A stretch of 64,000 bases of DNA from Pseudodonghicola xiamenensis DSM 18339 (GTDB taxonomy: Bacteria > Pseudomonadota > Alphaproteobacteria > Rhodobacterales > Rhodobacteraceae): contig NZ_AUBS01000002.1 in the NCBI RefSeq assembly GCF_000429365.1, positions 248,001 to 312,000 on the forward strand. The letters run 5' to 3'. The translations under genes and the position numbers were made by a program. Positions 25,026 to 34,087 of this stretch are shown here, piece by piece. The notes under the pieces were generated by a model, which searched no databases, was not told the origin of the DNA, and saw nothing but the letters and a program-made list of their open reading frames with translations. Positions within the stretch are counted from its first letter, which is position 1. Every line of letters starts with the position of its first letter.

Positions 25026-26327
25026 TTAGCGTTTGAGCTGGGCGGTGGTTTCCATCATGTTGTCGACCGTCGTGATGATCTGGGCATTGGTCGAAAAGGC
25101 GCGCTGCGCCACGATCAAATCCGTCATCTCCTCGGCGATATCGACATTCGACCCCTCCAGCGACCTCGACGCGATGGTGCCCAGCGACCCGGACCCAGCC
25201 TCGAGCGCCATGAAGTTGCCGGCATCCTTCGACAGCTCGTAAGCGTTGCCATCCGATTGCTTGAGGCCGTTCACATTCGCGACCGTTCCGACCGGAATCT
25301 GATAGAGCGCCCGCCGCACCCCGTTGTCAAAAACCCCGTAGAGCGTGCCATCTTCGTCGATTTCGGTTCGGCTCAATTCCCCCACGCTGGAGCCATCGCG
25401 ATCAAAGGACTGATTAAAGTCCCCTGCGAACTGGGTGAGGCCGCCAAAACTTCCCGGAGCACCGAAGGAAACCGTCAGCTCCTGCGGCGTTGACCCGTTG
25501 TCGAGCGTGAGCGTTGCAACGCCGGTTGCGGTGTCGAAGGAGAAGGCCGCGGGAGCAACCGCGACGGAGGTCACATCCGAATAGGACACCGGCGTCCCGG
25601 CCAGGCTGCCAGCATCGGAATAATCTATGGTGACCGATCCGAGTTCAGCACCTTCATTGTCTCGAACCGTCACAGTCCACTGATTTTCAGTTGACGTCGG
25701 CTGCCAGGAGAAATTCAACCGCTCGGACTTTCCCAGCGCGGTGAAATATTCCGTCGAAGAACTGAAAGCCGATCCCGGGTCGGCCAGGCCAGTGTCCTGC
25801 GCCGGCAGGTTACCCGAGATCGTCACCGCAGTCGTGGCCGCCGCCGACAGCGAAATATTGGAAACGTTTACCGTCTCCATATCGCCAAAGGAGGCGCGAT
25901 CCACATCCCCCAGCTCACCATTCAGATCATAGGGGTAACCGGCCAGGTAATACCCCGCCTTGTTCACCAGGTTGCCATCTTCGTCCGCCAAAAACGACCC
26001 CGCCCGGGTCAGCAGGTAATTGGTGGAGAGCGTTTCGTTCGGCCCCGCCGACACCACGAAGAAACCATCACCGCTGATCGCAAGATCGGTGTAGGAATCC
26101 GTTGGCAGCAGCCCGCCGGCAAGATCAATCTTGGACACATCCACCGCTGAGACCGAAAGCACCGAGGACGAGCTGCTGCCCGATGCCGATGAGGTCACGA
26201 ACTGCGAAAAGCCGCGCTTGTAGCCGATTGTATTCGCGTTCGCGATATTCTCGGAGATCTTGCCAACAGCCTGAGAATTCGCCTTCAGACCGCTGACACC
26301 CGTTTGCAATGCGCTGGAAATGCTCAT
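25026..26327 (-). CDS. flgE: Flagellar hook protein FlgE
   Basis: 433 residues. The N-terminal axial motif is SGLKANSQAVGKISENIANANTIGYKRGFSQF. The hook domain contains GDGFFVVSAGPNE and LTRAGSFLADEDGNLVN. The C-terminus is SNVDIAEEMTDLIVAQRAFSTNAQIITTVDNMMET. First gene of the flgE-flgK-flgL operon. Confidence 0.96.
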   Translation of the reverse strand: MSISSALQTGVSGLKANSQAVGKISENIANANTIGYKRGFSQFVTSSASGSSSSSVLSVSAVDVSKIDLAGGLLPTDSYTDLAISGDGFFVVSAGPNETLSTNYLLTRAGSFLADEDGNLVNKAGYYLAGYPYDLNGELGDVDRASFGDMETVNVSNISLSAAATTAVTISGNLPAQDTGLADPGSAFSSSTEYFTALGKSERLNFSWQPTSTENQWTVTVRDNEGAELGSVTIDYSDAGSLAGTPVSYSDVTSVAVAPAAFSFDTATGVATLTLDNGSTPQELTVSFGAPGSFGGLTQFAGDFNQSFDRDGSSVGELSRTEIDEDGTLYGVFDNGVRRALYQIPVGTVANVNGLKQSDGNAYELSKDAGNFMALEAGSGSLGTIASRSLEGSNVDIAEEMTDLIVAQRAFSTNAQIITTVDNMMETTAQLKR

Positions 26328-26492
26328 CTGACCGCCGCCTATTATTCTTGTGATGGAGTGTTTTCTTCAAGAAATACACAAGGGGCTTTTAAGGCGGGTT
26401 AAAGAACAGAGAAAAACGCAAGATCTGGAAGGGATTGCCGCCCCAACCACCAATTCGGACAGGGGCCCCAGCATCAGGTGGCCCGCGCCGGA
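26328..26492 (-). promoter_or_regulatory. Upstream region of flgE with CtrA-like site
   Basis: AT-rich gap after the TPR gene. TTTA-AGGCGGG-TTAA at 26388-26402 is a one-mismatch version of TTAA-N7-TTAA (the perfect TTAA pair here is spaced by six). The site lies 61 bases upstream of the flgE ATG at 26327. Confidence 0.4.
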
Positions 26493-28316
26493 TCACAACC
26501 CACTGTCACGGAGCCGGCCCAGAGCACGATCAAGGCTCTCCAGCCGGTTCGATGCGCTCCCCTCGCTCAGCGGCAGGATCGGCGCCGGCGCTTCGACCAG
26601 GCTCTGGGCGATTTCGATCCAGCCCTCGGAACTGGTCAGATCGGGAAATGCCGCGACCACCTCGGCGGCAACAGCTTCATTCCCGGCCTTGCGCGCAGCC
26701 AACAGCAGATAAGAGGCATCGCGCGCGGCGAATTGATCGGGGAAGCCGGACCACAGGCGACGATAGAACAGCATAGCTTCAATCCAATCGCCGCTTTTCC
26801 ACAGGGCCAGGGCGACATCCCGCAAATTCTGCGCATCCGGGGCCGCCACATGCGTCCGCAGAACCTCGTCAGACTTCCCCATATCGGCCAGCACCTGCGA
26901 TTTCAGCCGGTTCACCTGTTGGCGCAGGGCCGGGTCCTCGAAGGCCTCGATATGATCGAGCTCTGCCAGAGCCTCATCCATCAGACCGCCACGCGCCAGC
27001 GCCTGCGCCAGCTTGAGCCGCAGCCGGACCATCCGAACGACCGGCACCGGCTGGCCGGCAAACCCATCCAATTCTTCCAACAGCGCCAGCGCGCGACGGT
27101 ATTCCAGCGCCGCCAGATCGGTGCCACCGATCTCCAGCGCGCGATCTGCCAACACTTCAGTATATTTGGCGAAATCCGGGAAATATCGGTACAGCGGCAC
27201 AAGCTGCAGATGCACGGTCAACCATTGCGCAAGGGGAAGCTGCCCCTCAGCGCCGCGCCGATAGACCTGCCCCATGTCTTCCGAAGCCCGGGCCGCCGCC
27301 CAAGTGGCCTCGGGCGTCCCGGGGAAGCGCGACATAAGCTGCCCCAACACCCCAAGCGCCTCGATATTGCTACCCGACTGGGAATAAACCTCTGCCAATG
27401 CCTTCAGAAGCTGCAGCTCATAGACATCGCCGCGCCAGGCATCGGCGCCATGCTCAAGCACGTCCCGCGCCGCCAGCAAAGCACCACGCCCGCCATTCTC
27501 CAAAGCCATATCTGCCAATGCCAGCCGCCCGCGCGCCGCATAGCGATCCCACCCTCTCGACGCCTCGAAAAAGGCCTCGAGCGCCGTACTGGCCTGGTCG
27601 GTCACCTCGGCCGACCGTCCGCGCAGGAAGTACCCCACCGGAGCCGAGGACAGATCGGGCAACGCCTCGACCATCTCCAGAAGCTCGGCGACGACATCAT
27701 TTGCGCCCGCCTCGATCGCAGCCTCTGTCACGCTGGCCAGCACCCCACGCCGCAACGCCCGCGGCTGGCGCGCCATGGCGCCGGGCACACCGTCCAGATT
27801 GTCCCGCAACATCTGCGCGTCCCCCGCGGCGATGGCCTGCAACACCAGCCAAAGCGACCGATCCTGCCGCCCGGGTTCCGACAGCGGGGACCCGGACAAA
27901 TCGGGGGCGACATCGCCCGCCAGCAGACGAACCGCGTCCGACATCGCCCGCCAGCGCCGACGATCACGCGCCACCTCTGGAGTGACCCCGTCGAGGATCG
28001 ACCGCGCTTCTGGCAGCAGCATCTGCGCCAGAAACAATTCGGCCATGTCCAGAAACACACCGGGGCGCTCCGGCCCGTGGGCAACGCTCAGCGCCTGAAT
28101 GCGTCCGGCCAGATCAGGCTGGAATCGTGCCTGCGGCCAGCGCTCCAGAACCATCGCCGCCGCCGCCCCCTGCCCCAGCTCTGGGCGCACCACGGGAGCA
28201 CCATCCGACGGCGTCCCCCGCGCGGCCCCGGAGGCCAGAGCGAAACCGCTGCGACCGCCGAGCCCCAGACCGGCCAGCAGCATCGCCAAAACTGTCATCG
28301 GCCTTTTCATGCCCAC
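26493..28316 (-). CDS. Periplasmic TPR-like flagellar-locus protein
   Basis: 607 residues from the GTG at 28316, which has AAGGA nine bases upstream; the ATG at 28310 is close behind and equally possible. It has a signal peptide or N-terminal anchor (MTVLAMLLAGLGLGG). The rest is all-helical, with repeated 30-40-residue units of TPR style (for example YELQLLKALAEVYSQSGSNIEALGVLGQL and LKLAQALARGGLMDEALAELDHIEAFEDP). No enzymatic motif was seen. Similar large TPR proteins occur in Rhodobacterales flagellar loci. A role as periplasmic scaffold, for stators or rings, is inferred from position only. Confidence 0.6.
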   Translation of the reverse strand: MGMKRPMTVLAMLLAGLGLGGRSGFALASGAARGTPSDGAPVVRPELGQGAAAAMVLERWPQARFQPDLAGRIQALSVAHGPERPGVFLDMAELFLAQMLLPEARSILDGVTPEVARDRRRWRAMSDAVRLLAGDVAPDLSGSPLSEPGRQDRSLWLVLQAIAAGDAQMLRDNLDGVPGAMARQPRALRRGVLASVTEAAIEAGANDVVAELLEMVEALPDLSSAPVGYFLRGRSAEVTDQASTALEAFFEASRGWDRYAARGRLALADMALENGGRGALLAARDVLEHGADAWRGDVYELQLLKALAEVYSQSGSNIEALGVLGQLMSRFPGTPEATWAAARASEDMGQVYRRGAEGQLPLAQWLTVHLQLVPLYRYFPDFAKYTEVLADRALEIGGTDLAALEYRRALALLEELDGFAGQPVPVVRMVRLRLKLAQALARGGLMDEALAELDHIEAFEDPALRQQVNRLKSQVLADMGKSDEVLRTHVAAPDAQNLRDVALALWKSGDWIEAMLFYRRLWSGFPDQFAARDASYLLLAARKAGNEAVAAEVVAAFPDLTSSEGWIEIAQSLVEAPAPILPLSEGSASNRLESLDRALGRLRDSGL

Positions 28317-28467
28317 CCGAAACTGTCCTTGTAGGTGACCTTTCAAACGGCAATTATATCTTGCCTTAATTCTTATATTGATGGATAGTTTAGCACGCAA
28401 CAACGTGAATTGCACCGAATTCCTTCATATTGTTCTTGTTACGACATGCCAGGGGGGCAGCGCGCAG
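28317..28467. promoter_or_regulatory. Divergent TPR/flgF promoter region with inverted repeat
   Basis: AT-rich gap. GGCAA-TTATATC-TTGCC at 28349-28365 is a perfect 5-bp inverted repeat with a 7-base centre, followed by TTAATTCTTATATTGATGG. It could be an operator or part of the flgF promoter. Confidence 0.35.
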
Positions 28468-29208
28468 ATGGGCAATGCAAATTATGTCTCGCTCTCGCTT
28501 GCCACCGCGCTTGAACGCAGCATGGATCTGGCCGCGCACAATATGGCGAACGCCTCCACTGCCGGATACAAGGCAACGCAGGCACTGTTCGAGGCCGTCG
28601 AACCCGATGGCAACACCGACACCACCGCGATCAGCTATGTCCAGGACCGCGGGACCTATACCGATGCCAGCCAGGGGGCGCTGATCGCCACCGGCAACCC
28701 TCTCGACATCGCACTAACCGGCCCCGGCTGGTTTTCCTTTCAGGCCGAGGGCGACATCACCGCCTATGGCCGCGACGGCCGACTGACGATGAACAGCGAA
28801 GGCCAACTCGCCACGCTGAGCGGCGCGCCGATCCTGAACGCCAGCGGCAATCCGATCACCCTGCCCAACGACCTTGGACAGGAAATCATCTTCACCCAGG
28901 ACGGTACCATCACCGATCTCAACGGCACGGCGCTTGGACAGATCGGTATCTTTCGCCTGCCGGACGTGAATCAGCTCGTTCCCATGGGCAATGGCCTGTT
29001 CCAGTCAGACGACAGCCTGGGCAATGTCGAACTGGACCGCGAAACCCAGCTTTCGCAGGGCTTCATCGAACAAAGCAACGTGCAGCCGATCATCGAGATG
29101 ACCCGGCTGATGGACATTCAGCGTGCCTATGAGCGCGCCTCGAAACTCATGACGGAATCCAACGACCAGACCCGGCAGGCGATTCAACGCCTTGGCAATG
29201 TGGTCTGA
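28468..29208 (+). CDS. flgF: Flagellar rod protein FlgF
   Basis: 246 residues from the ATG at 28468, with GGGGGG upstream. The open frame starts earlier, at 28378, but that segment has no family match. The axial motif is LERSMDLAAHNMANASTAGYKATQALFE. The C-terminus is SQGFIEQSNVQPIIEMTRLMDIQRAYERASKLM. Proximal rod component; first gene of flgF-flgG-flgA-flgH-fliL2. Confidence 0.93.
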   Translation: MGNANYVSLSLATALERSMDLAAHNMANASTAGYKATQALFEAVEPDGNTDTTAISYVQDRGTYTDASQGALIATGNPLDIALTGPGWFSFQAEGDITAYGRDGRLTMNSEGQLATLSGAPILNASGNPITLPNDLGQEIIFTQDGTITDLNGTALGQIGIFRLPDVNQLVPMGNGLFQSDDSLGNVELDRETQLSQGFIEQSNVQPIIEMTRLMDIQRAYERASKLMTESNDQTRQAIQRLGNVV

Positions 29209-29238
29209 CCCGTCGGGCAGGCAAGGAAAGGGCAGGAC

Positions 29239-30024
29239 ATGAAAGCACTCGGGATCGCGGCGACGGGGATGCTAGCGCAGCAGACCAATGTGGACGTCAT
29301 CGCCAACAACATCGCCAACGCCAATACCACCGGCTTCAAGAGCGGTCGCGCCGCATTCCAGGATCTGATCTATCAATCGGTCCATTCCGAGGGCGCGCTG
29401 ACCTCGACCGAGGGCACCGCACGCCCCATCGGCATGAACGTGGGCCTGGGCGTGCAAAGCGTCGGCGTCGTGCGGCTCGGTTCCCAAGGCGGGCTGTCGC
29501 AGACCGAAAACGAGCTCGACCTCGCCATCGAGGGCAAGGGGTTCTTTGTGATCAACCGTCCCGACGGCACCCAGGCCTACACTCGTGCAGGCAGTTTCCA
29601 GCTCAGTTCAGAAGGGCAGATCGTCACCCTCGACGGCTATGAGATCGACCCCGGCGTCACCATCCCCGACAACACCACCCAGGTCGAGATCAACAGCGAA
29701 GGCGTGGTGATGGCCTATGTCGACAACGACCCCACCCCGGTGGAACTGGGACAGCTTACCATGGCCATCTTCCTGAACGAGGCCGGGATGAAACCCATCG
29801 GCAACAACATGCTCGAAGAAACCACCGCCTCGGGAGAGCCGACCCTGACCACCCCCGGCGACGTCGGTGTCGGCATCATCCGGCAAGGTTATCTGGAAAA
29901 CTCCAACGTCAACATCATCCAACAGATCACGGATCTGATCTCGGCCCAGCGCGCTTACGAGATGAACTCGAAGGCGATCGAAACCGCCGACGAGATGCTA
30001 TCCACCGCCAACCAGATCAAGTAA
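29239..30024 (+). CDS. flgG: Flagellar distal rod protein FlgG
   Basis: 261 residues, the standard length. The N-terminus is LGIAATGMLAQQTNVDVIANNIANANTTGFKSGRAAFQDL. The middle has EGKGFFVINRPDGTQAYTRAGSF, and the C-terminus has QGYLENSNVNIIQQITDLISAQRAYEMNSKAIETADEML, all diagnostic. GGACAGGACATG gives a plausible ribosome site. Confidence 0.97.
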   Translation: MKALGIAATGMLAQQTNVDVIANNIANANTTGFKSGRAAFQDLIYQSVHSEGALTSTEGTARPIGMNVGLGVQSVGVVRLGSQGGLSQTENELDLAIEGKGFFVINRPDGTQAYTRAGSFQLSSEGQIVTLDGYEIDPGVTIPDNTTQVEINSEGVVMAYVDNDPTPVELGQLTMAIFLNEAGMKPIGNNMLEETTASGEPTLTTPGDVGVGIIRQGYLENSNVNIIQQITDLISAQRAYEMNSKAIETADEMLSTANQIK

Positions 30025-30029
30025 CGTCG

Positions 30030-30731
30030 ATGCCCCGCCCCGCCGCCCTCCTTCCCAAGCCGATCCGTTGCCTGCTGGGCCTCGCCGCGATCGCTCTGGC
30101 CGCCGCAGCGCCGACACGGCCGGCCACCGCCGCCCCGGTCACCGACCTGGTCGCCGAACGCGCAACGCAAGACTATGGGCCCGGGCTGCCCGATCAGGGG
30201 TATTTCAAGGTCCGGCTGGCAGAAGGGCTGACCCGCGAGGGCGAGTTGATCCGCGAATTCTGGATCGACAAGGACACCGGCCAGTTCATCGCCAATGTCG
30301 TCACCGACACCGGAGAGGTCCGGCGGGTCTGGGGGCTTGCCACCCTGACCGTGCCGGTTCCGGTGCCTGTACGCCGGATCATGCCCGACAGCATCGTGCA
30401 GCCCGAAGACATCGAGACGGTGGAACTGCCTTGGACACGGGTCAATGCCTATGCCGTCACCGAAGAGGCCGGACTGGTCGGAATGCAGGTGCGCCGCATG
30501 CTCAGCCCCGGCAGGCCGGTGCAGCTCCAGTCGGTCATGCCGCCGATCATCATCGCCCGCGGCGACCGGGTGACAATCCAGCTTGTCCACAAGGGGATGC
30601 AGCTGTCCGCCGCCGGCAAGGCGATCTCAGACGCCCATCTCGGGCAGGAAGTGCGGGTCGTCAATCTCAGCAGCAACAAGACCATCGTGGGCGTGGCCCG
30701 CGGCGACGGCTTAGTGGAGGCCAGCTTTTGA
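30030..30731 (+). CDS. flgA: Flagellar P-ring assembly chaperone FlgA
   Basis: 233 residues with a signal peptide (LLGLAAIALAAAAPTRPATAA). The SAF-like C-terminal half contains VPVRRIMPDSIVQPEDIETVELPW, MQVRRMLSPGRPVQLQSVMPP and QEVRVVNLSSNKTIVGVARGDG, typical of FlgA. It assists P-ring formation in the periplasm. The stop overlaps the TTG start of flgH. Confidence 0.93.
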   Translation: MPRPAALLPKPIRCLLGLAAIALAAAAPTRPATAAPVTDLVAERATQDYGPGLPDQGYFKVRLAEGLTREGELIREFWIDKDTGQFIANVVTDTGEVRRVWGLATLTVPVPVPVRRIMPDSIVQPEDIETVELPWTRVNAYAVTEEAGLVGMQVRRMLSPGRPVQLQSVMPPIIIARGDRVTIQLVHKGMQLSAAGKAISDAHLGQEVRVVNLSSNKTIVGVARGDGLVEASF

Positions 30732-31519
30732 CCCGTACCAGTGACACCGCCCGCCAGTCCCTGCCACGACTGGGCCTTGCCACCCTGGCGGCCCTGCTGT
30801 CGCTGTCAGCTTGCAACCAATACACCAAACACCGCGACCCCAAGCTGAGCGATGTGGTGCTTGATGGCGAGACCCTGCCCGAGGTCAACCGGATCAGCGT
30901 GCCGATGCCGGCCTCCGAACCCATGCTGCCGCCGAAACGGGCCGAGGCCTCCGGCCTCTGGGGCAAGAACACCCGCAGCTTCTTCGGCGACCGCCGGGCA
31001 CAGGCGGTGGGCGATCTGCTGACCGTGGTGATCGACATCGACGACGAGGCCCAGCTCAAGAACGCATCCGAACGGTCCCGGACCAACGGCACTAGCGCAT
31101 CAAAGCCCACGTTCTTCGGCTATGGCAGCCAGATCGACAAAATCCTGCCCGGGGTCGACCCGAACGACCTGCCCACCGGCGACAATATCATCGACCTCTC
31201 CTCCACCGCCTCAAGCGCCGGCGAGGGGACGATCAAGCGCAACGAGAGTATCCAGCTCAAGGTCGCGGCGATGATCGTGAAGGAATTGCCGAATGGCAAT
31301 TTCGTCATTGGCGGTCGGCAGGAGGTGAAGGTGAATTACGAGCTGCGCGAATTGCGCGTCGCTGGCGTGATCCGCCCGGTCGACATCAATATCGACAACA
31401 CCATTTCCTATGATCAGATCGCCGAGGCGCGCATCGCCTACGGCGGGCGCGGCCAGCTGTCCCGCGTGCAGCAACCACGCTATGGCGAGGATATGCTGGA
31501 CGTTGTCCTCCCCTACTGA
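30728..31519 (+). CDS. flgH: Flagellar L-ring lipoprotein FlgH
   Basis: 263 residues. The start is taken as the TTG at 30728, which forms TTGA with the flgA stop and has GGAGG seven bases upstream; no ATG or GTG lies close enough to include the signal peptide. The lipobox LSAC follows a hydrophobic signal (GLATLAALLSLSAC). The body shows FFGDRRAQAVGDLLTVVIDIDDEAQLKN and FVIGGRQEVKVNYELRELRVAGVIRP, diagnostic of FlgH. It forms the outer-membrane ring. Confidence 0.93.
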   Translation: MTRTSDTARQSLPRLGLATLAALLSLSACNQYTKHRDPKLSDVVLDGETLPEVNRISVPMPASEPMLPPKRAEASGLWGKNTRSFFGDRRAQAVGDLLTVVIDIDDEAQLKNASERSRTNGTSASKPTFFGYGSQIDKILPGVDPNDLPTGDNIIDLSSTASSAGEGTIKRNESIQLKVAAMIVKELPNGNFVIGGRQEVKVNYELRELRVAGVIRPVDINIDNTISYDQIAEARIAYGGRGQLSRVQQPRYGEDMLDVVLPY

Positions 31520-31525
31520 CCGGGC

Positions 31526-32005
31526 ATGGGGCGCGTGAGGAAACTGCTCTTCCTGATCAGCCTGATCCTTGCGATGGCGGGGCTCGGCTTTGCGGCCGGT
31601 CGCCTCCTCTGGCCACGGGTCATGGCGCCCGGAGGCCCTGCCGCATCCGCCACAGCGCAACCGCCGCTGCTCTACAAGATGCCCTTGGGAAAATTCACCA
31701 TCCAGGTCCTGCAACCGGACCGCATCCTCTATGTGCAGATCGACATGGATGCCCTGATCGCCGGCGCGGCCAACTTCGAACGCCTTGGCGATGCCAAGGG
31801 CCGCGCCCAGTTGCGGGACGCGACCATCCGAAGCGCCTCGGATCTGGCAGAAACCATGCTCTGGGTCTCACCGGGGGCAGAGGATACGCTGGACCAACAG
31901 GCGCTGGCCGATCAGATCGCGCGAAAGGTACACAACAGCTTTCCCTCGGTCCGCTCCGCACAGATCAACAACTTCACCACCCATACCACGCCGCGCCGGG
32001 ACTGA
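31526..32005 (+). CDS. Second FliL-like membrane protein
   Basis: 159 residues. One N-terminal membrane helix (LLFLISLILAMAGLGFAAGRLL) precedes a periplasmic domain with KMPLGKFTIQVLQPDRILYVQIDMDALIAG, resembling FliL-type domains. It follows flgH by 6 bases, so it is distinct from the fliL at 8104-8727. A second stator-associated protein is plausible. The C-terminal end (SFPSVRSAQINNFTTHT) lacks the usual short FliL tail. Confidence 0.65.
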   Translation: MGRVRKLLFLISLILAMAGLGFAAGRLLWPRVMAPGGPAASATAQPPLLYKMPLGKFTIQVLQPDRILYVQIDMDALIAGAANFERLGDAKGRAQLRDATIRSASDLAETMLWVSPGAEDTLDQQALADQIARKVHNSFPSVRSAQINNFTTHTTPRRD

Positions 32006-32020
32006 AACGCCGCACATCGG

Positions 32021-32689
32021 TCAGCGGATTGCCATCACCGCCTCGGACGGAACGGTTTCGTCGCCACTGAGGGTGTAGAAAAGACCGCCGTTCGAGAACA
32101 GGACCTCATTCACCTGGGTCTTGCGGAAAGAATAGGCCTCAAGCGCGTTACCCTCGCTGTCGGCGGCACTCACCGCGATCCGGTAGGGACCATCCAGGAC
32201 CGCTTCGCCAAGATCATCGGTCCCGTCCCATCCGATCGAATGCAGCTCACCGGCCCCGGTCGGCAGATCGGAAATCGTACGCACCACGCGATCGAGCGAA
32301 TCATAGACCTCGATCTTCACGCTGGCCGCCTCAGTGGGCAGAAGGTAATGGGCATCAGTGCCCCCCTTCTCGAGCATCGCGGTGCTGGAAGAGACCGTCA
32401 CATCCCGGCCGATCATCTGCGCCCCCGACATCGCATTCAGCGCACTGAATTGCGACGACAGGGTTTCCAGGTTGCTGTTGGTCTTGACCGATTGCTCGAC
32501 CTGACTGAGCTGGGCAAGCTGCGACACGAATGTCGTGCTGTCCATCGGCTCCATCGGATCCTGGTTCTGGATCTGGGCGGTCAGCAGTGTGAGAAAGCGG
32601 GTATAATCCGCAGACAGCGCCGAAAGCGATCCGGTGCTCCCCGATGCGGTCGCCGTCGCGGTGCCACTTGTGCCGGTTACAGTCGTCAT
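32021..32689 (-). CDS. flgD: Hook-capping protein FlgD
   Basis: 222 residues. FlgD is the hook assembly scaffold. The N-terminal conserved part has DYTRFLTLLTAQIQNQDPMEPMDSTTFVSQLAQLSQVEQ, a strong FlgD signature. The FlgD Ig-like C-terminal half has GAGELHSIGWDGTDDLGEAVLDGPYRIAVSA. It ends 15 bases from the convergent FliL-like gene and follows fliK by 20 bases. Confidence 0.96.
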   Translation of the reverse strand: MTTVTGTSGTATATASGSTGSLSALSADYTRFLTLLTAQIQNQDPMEPMDSTTFVSQLAQLSQVEQSVKTNSNLETLSSQFSALNAMSGAQMIGRDVTVSSSTAMLEKGGTDAHYLLPTEAASVKIEVYDSLDRVVRTISDLPTGAGELHSIGWDGTDDLGEAVLDGPYRIAVSAADSEGNALEAYSFRKTQVNEVLFSNGGLFYTLSGDETVPSEAVMAIR

Positions 32690-32709
32690 CTTGTCCCCCG
32701 TCTCAGCTG

Positions 32710-34074
32710 TCAGGTCACGATATTCAGGCGTCCGCTGCCGATCAGATCGTCAGTCGGAACGCTTTCGCCGGAGGCGCCAGCCCCGGCGCCTTGCGGCGCA
32801 GCCACGGCCAGCGACGACGCGCGCCGCTGATCCGAACCCCGATGATCGGAGCCCTGCGAAAAGGATTGCAGATCAAGCCCGCCGCCGCCCAGATCGCCCA
32901 GCGCCTGCGAGAGCAGCTCCCGCCCCGACCGAAGTGCACTCAGAACCCCAGGGTTTTCCGCCCGGACGACAACATTCAGCTTGCCGTCCTCGGCGGTGGA
33001 AACATCCACCTCAAGCGCCCCCAGCCCACGCGGGTTCAGCTCGATGCGGGTATGCCCCTCAGACACTTCGGCAGCGCGCACCTGATCCGCCAGAACCGCG
33101 GCAAAGCGGGGCGGATCGACGGTTTTTGCCGCCGGCACGGCGGCATCATCACCAGACACAACATCTGCCCCACCGAAAACCGCCTGCGGCAGTGCTGAAA
33201 GCACATCTGCTGCCGTCACCCCTCGCCGACGCGGCCCGATCGAGGCCACCGCCCCATTGCCGTCGGAACCGGCGGCAGCCGCAACGATCTGCCCCAGAAG
33301 CTCGACCGCCCCGGCATCGGCCCATCCCGCACGCCCAACGGGGCGGGACAAGATCATATCGCCCGGATCGCCCCCTTCGGCACCGGCCTCTGCGGCGCTC
33401 TCTGCCGCCAGCCCCTCGACAAACTCGCCCTCCGCCGCCGAAACCATCTCAGGGCCCACCACAGCAGGCATGCCATCCTCATCCACCGGCGCATCCGCAG
33501 CCACCAGCAGGCCCATGAACAGCCCGGATTGCCCAGAGACCGGTCCGACCTGTCCAGCAGCCTGACCATCCAGCAGCCCCGCCACCCCGGGCTGCGCCCT
33601 GAGCGCCCGCCCCACCAACGAGAGGGTCGAGCGGAACATATCCAGCGCGGCCGATGCGGTATCAGGTGTGATGTCGACCGCTCCAACAGAGGGCATTTCG
33701 GTCCCCCCACCGGCCCGCTCCAGCAGCGGGCCGAATATTTCCAAAAGGCCAACCGCAAGGTTTTCATCGAGGTCGTCAAGCGCATCGGCCAGATCAGAGG
33801 CCATATCCGCCACCTCTTCCACCGCATCCTCGGCGGCAAGGCCCTCGGCGTGCAGCGCCCTGCGCCCAAGCGTATTGAGAAGCTGCGACAGGCCGGCGCC
33901 CGGCCCCTCGGAGCCACCGCCGCCCATCTCAGACCCCTTTCCCGCCTCGGCGGCAAACAACTGCGCAAACAGCTCCGCCGCAGCACCGAGGCCACCCGCA
34001 CGTGCGGCAACCTTTCCTGCACCGCCGGCTTGCACCGGCGCCAAGGAGGACATGGGAACAGCGTTATTCATCAC
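32710..34074 (-). CDS. fliK: Flagellar hook-length control protein FliK
   Basis: 454 residues, Ala/Gly/Asp-rich and low-complexity over most of its length, as expected for the molecular ruler. The C-terminal Flg_hook domain is recognisable from HTRIELNPRGLGALEVDVSTAEDGKLNVVVRAENPGVLSALRSGRELLSQAL. It measures hook length and triggers the FlhB switch. It lies 13 bases downstream of the sigma factor gene and 20 bases upstream of flgD, in one operon. Confidence 0.88.
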   Translation of the reverse strand: MMNNAVPMSSLAPVQAGGAGKVAARAGGLGAAAELFAQLFAAEAGKGSEMGGGGSEGPGAGLSQLLNTLGRRALHAEGLAAEDAVEEVADMASDLADALDDLDENLAVGLLEIFGPLLERAGGGTEMPSVGAVDITPDTASAALDMFRSTLSLVGRALRAQPGVAGLLDGQAAGQVGPVSGQSGLFMGLLVAADAPVDEDGMPAVVGPEMVSAAEGEFVEGLAAESAAEAGAEGGDPGDMILSRPVGRAGWADAGAVELLGQIVAAAAGSDGNGAVASIGPRRRGVTAADVLSALPQAVFGGADVVSGDDAAVPAAKTVDPPRFAAVLADQVRAAEVSEGHTRIELNPRGLGALEVDVSTAEDGKLNVVVRAENPGVLSALRSGRELLSQALGDLGGGGLDLQSFSQGSDHRGSDQRRASSLAVAAPQGAGAGASGESVPTDDLIGSGRLNIVT

Positions 34075-34087
34075 GGCCTTCTATCTT

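Noticed and set aside
26478..28334. 618-residue plus-strand open frame
   Set aside because: Shadow of the TPR gene; the minus-strand reading has a signal peptide, helical repeats and a ribosome site.
28349..28365. Sigma-54 type promoter for flgF
   Set aside because: Same spacing problem (12 bases between GG and GC); better seen as an inverted repeat.
30068..31519. 483-residue frame that would fuse a long N-terminal extension to FlgH
   Set aside because: The first 220 residues overlap flgA in another frame and are Arg/Gly/Pro-rich; the TTG at 30728 gives a normal lipoprotein signal.
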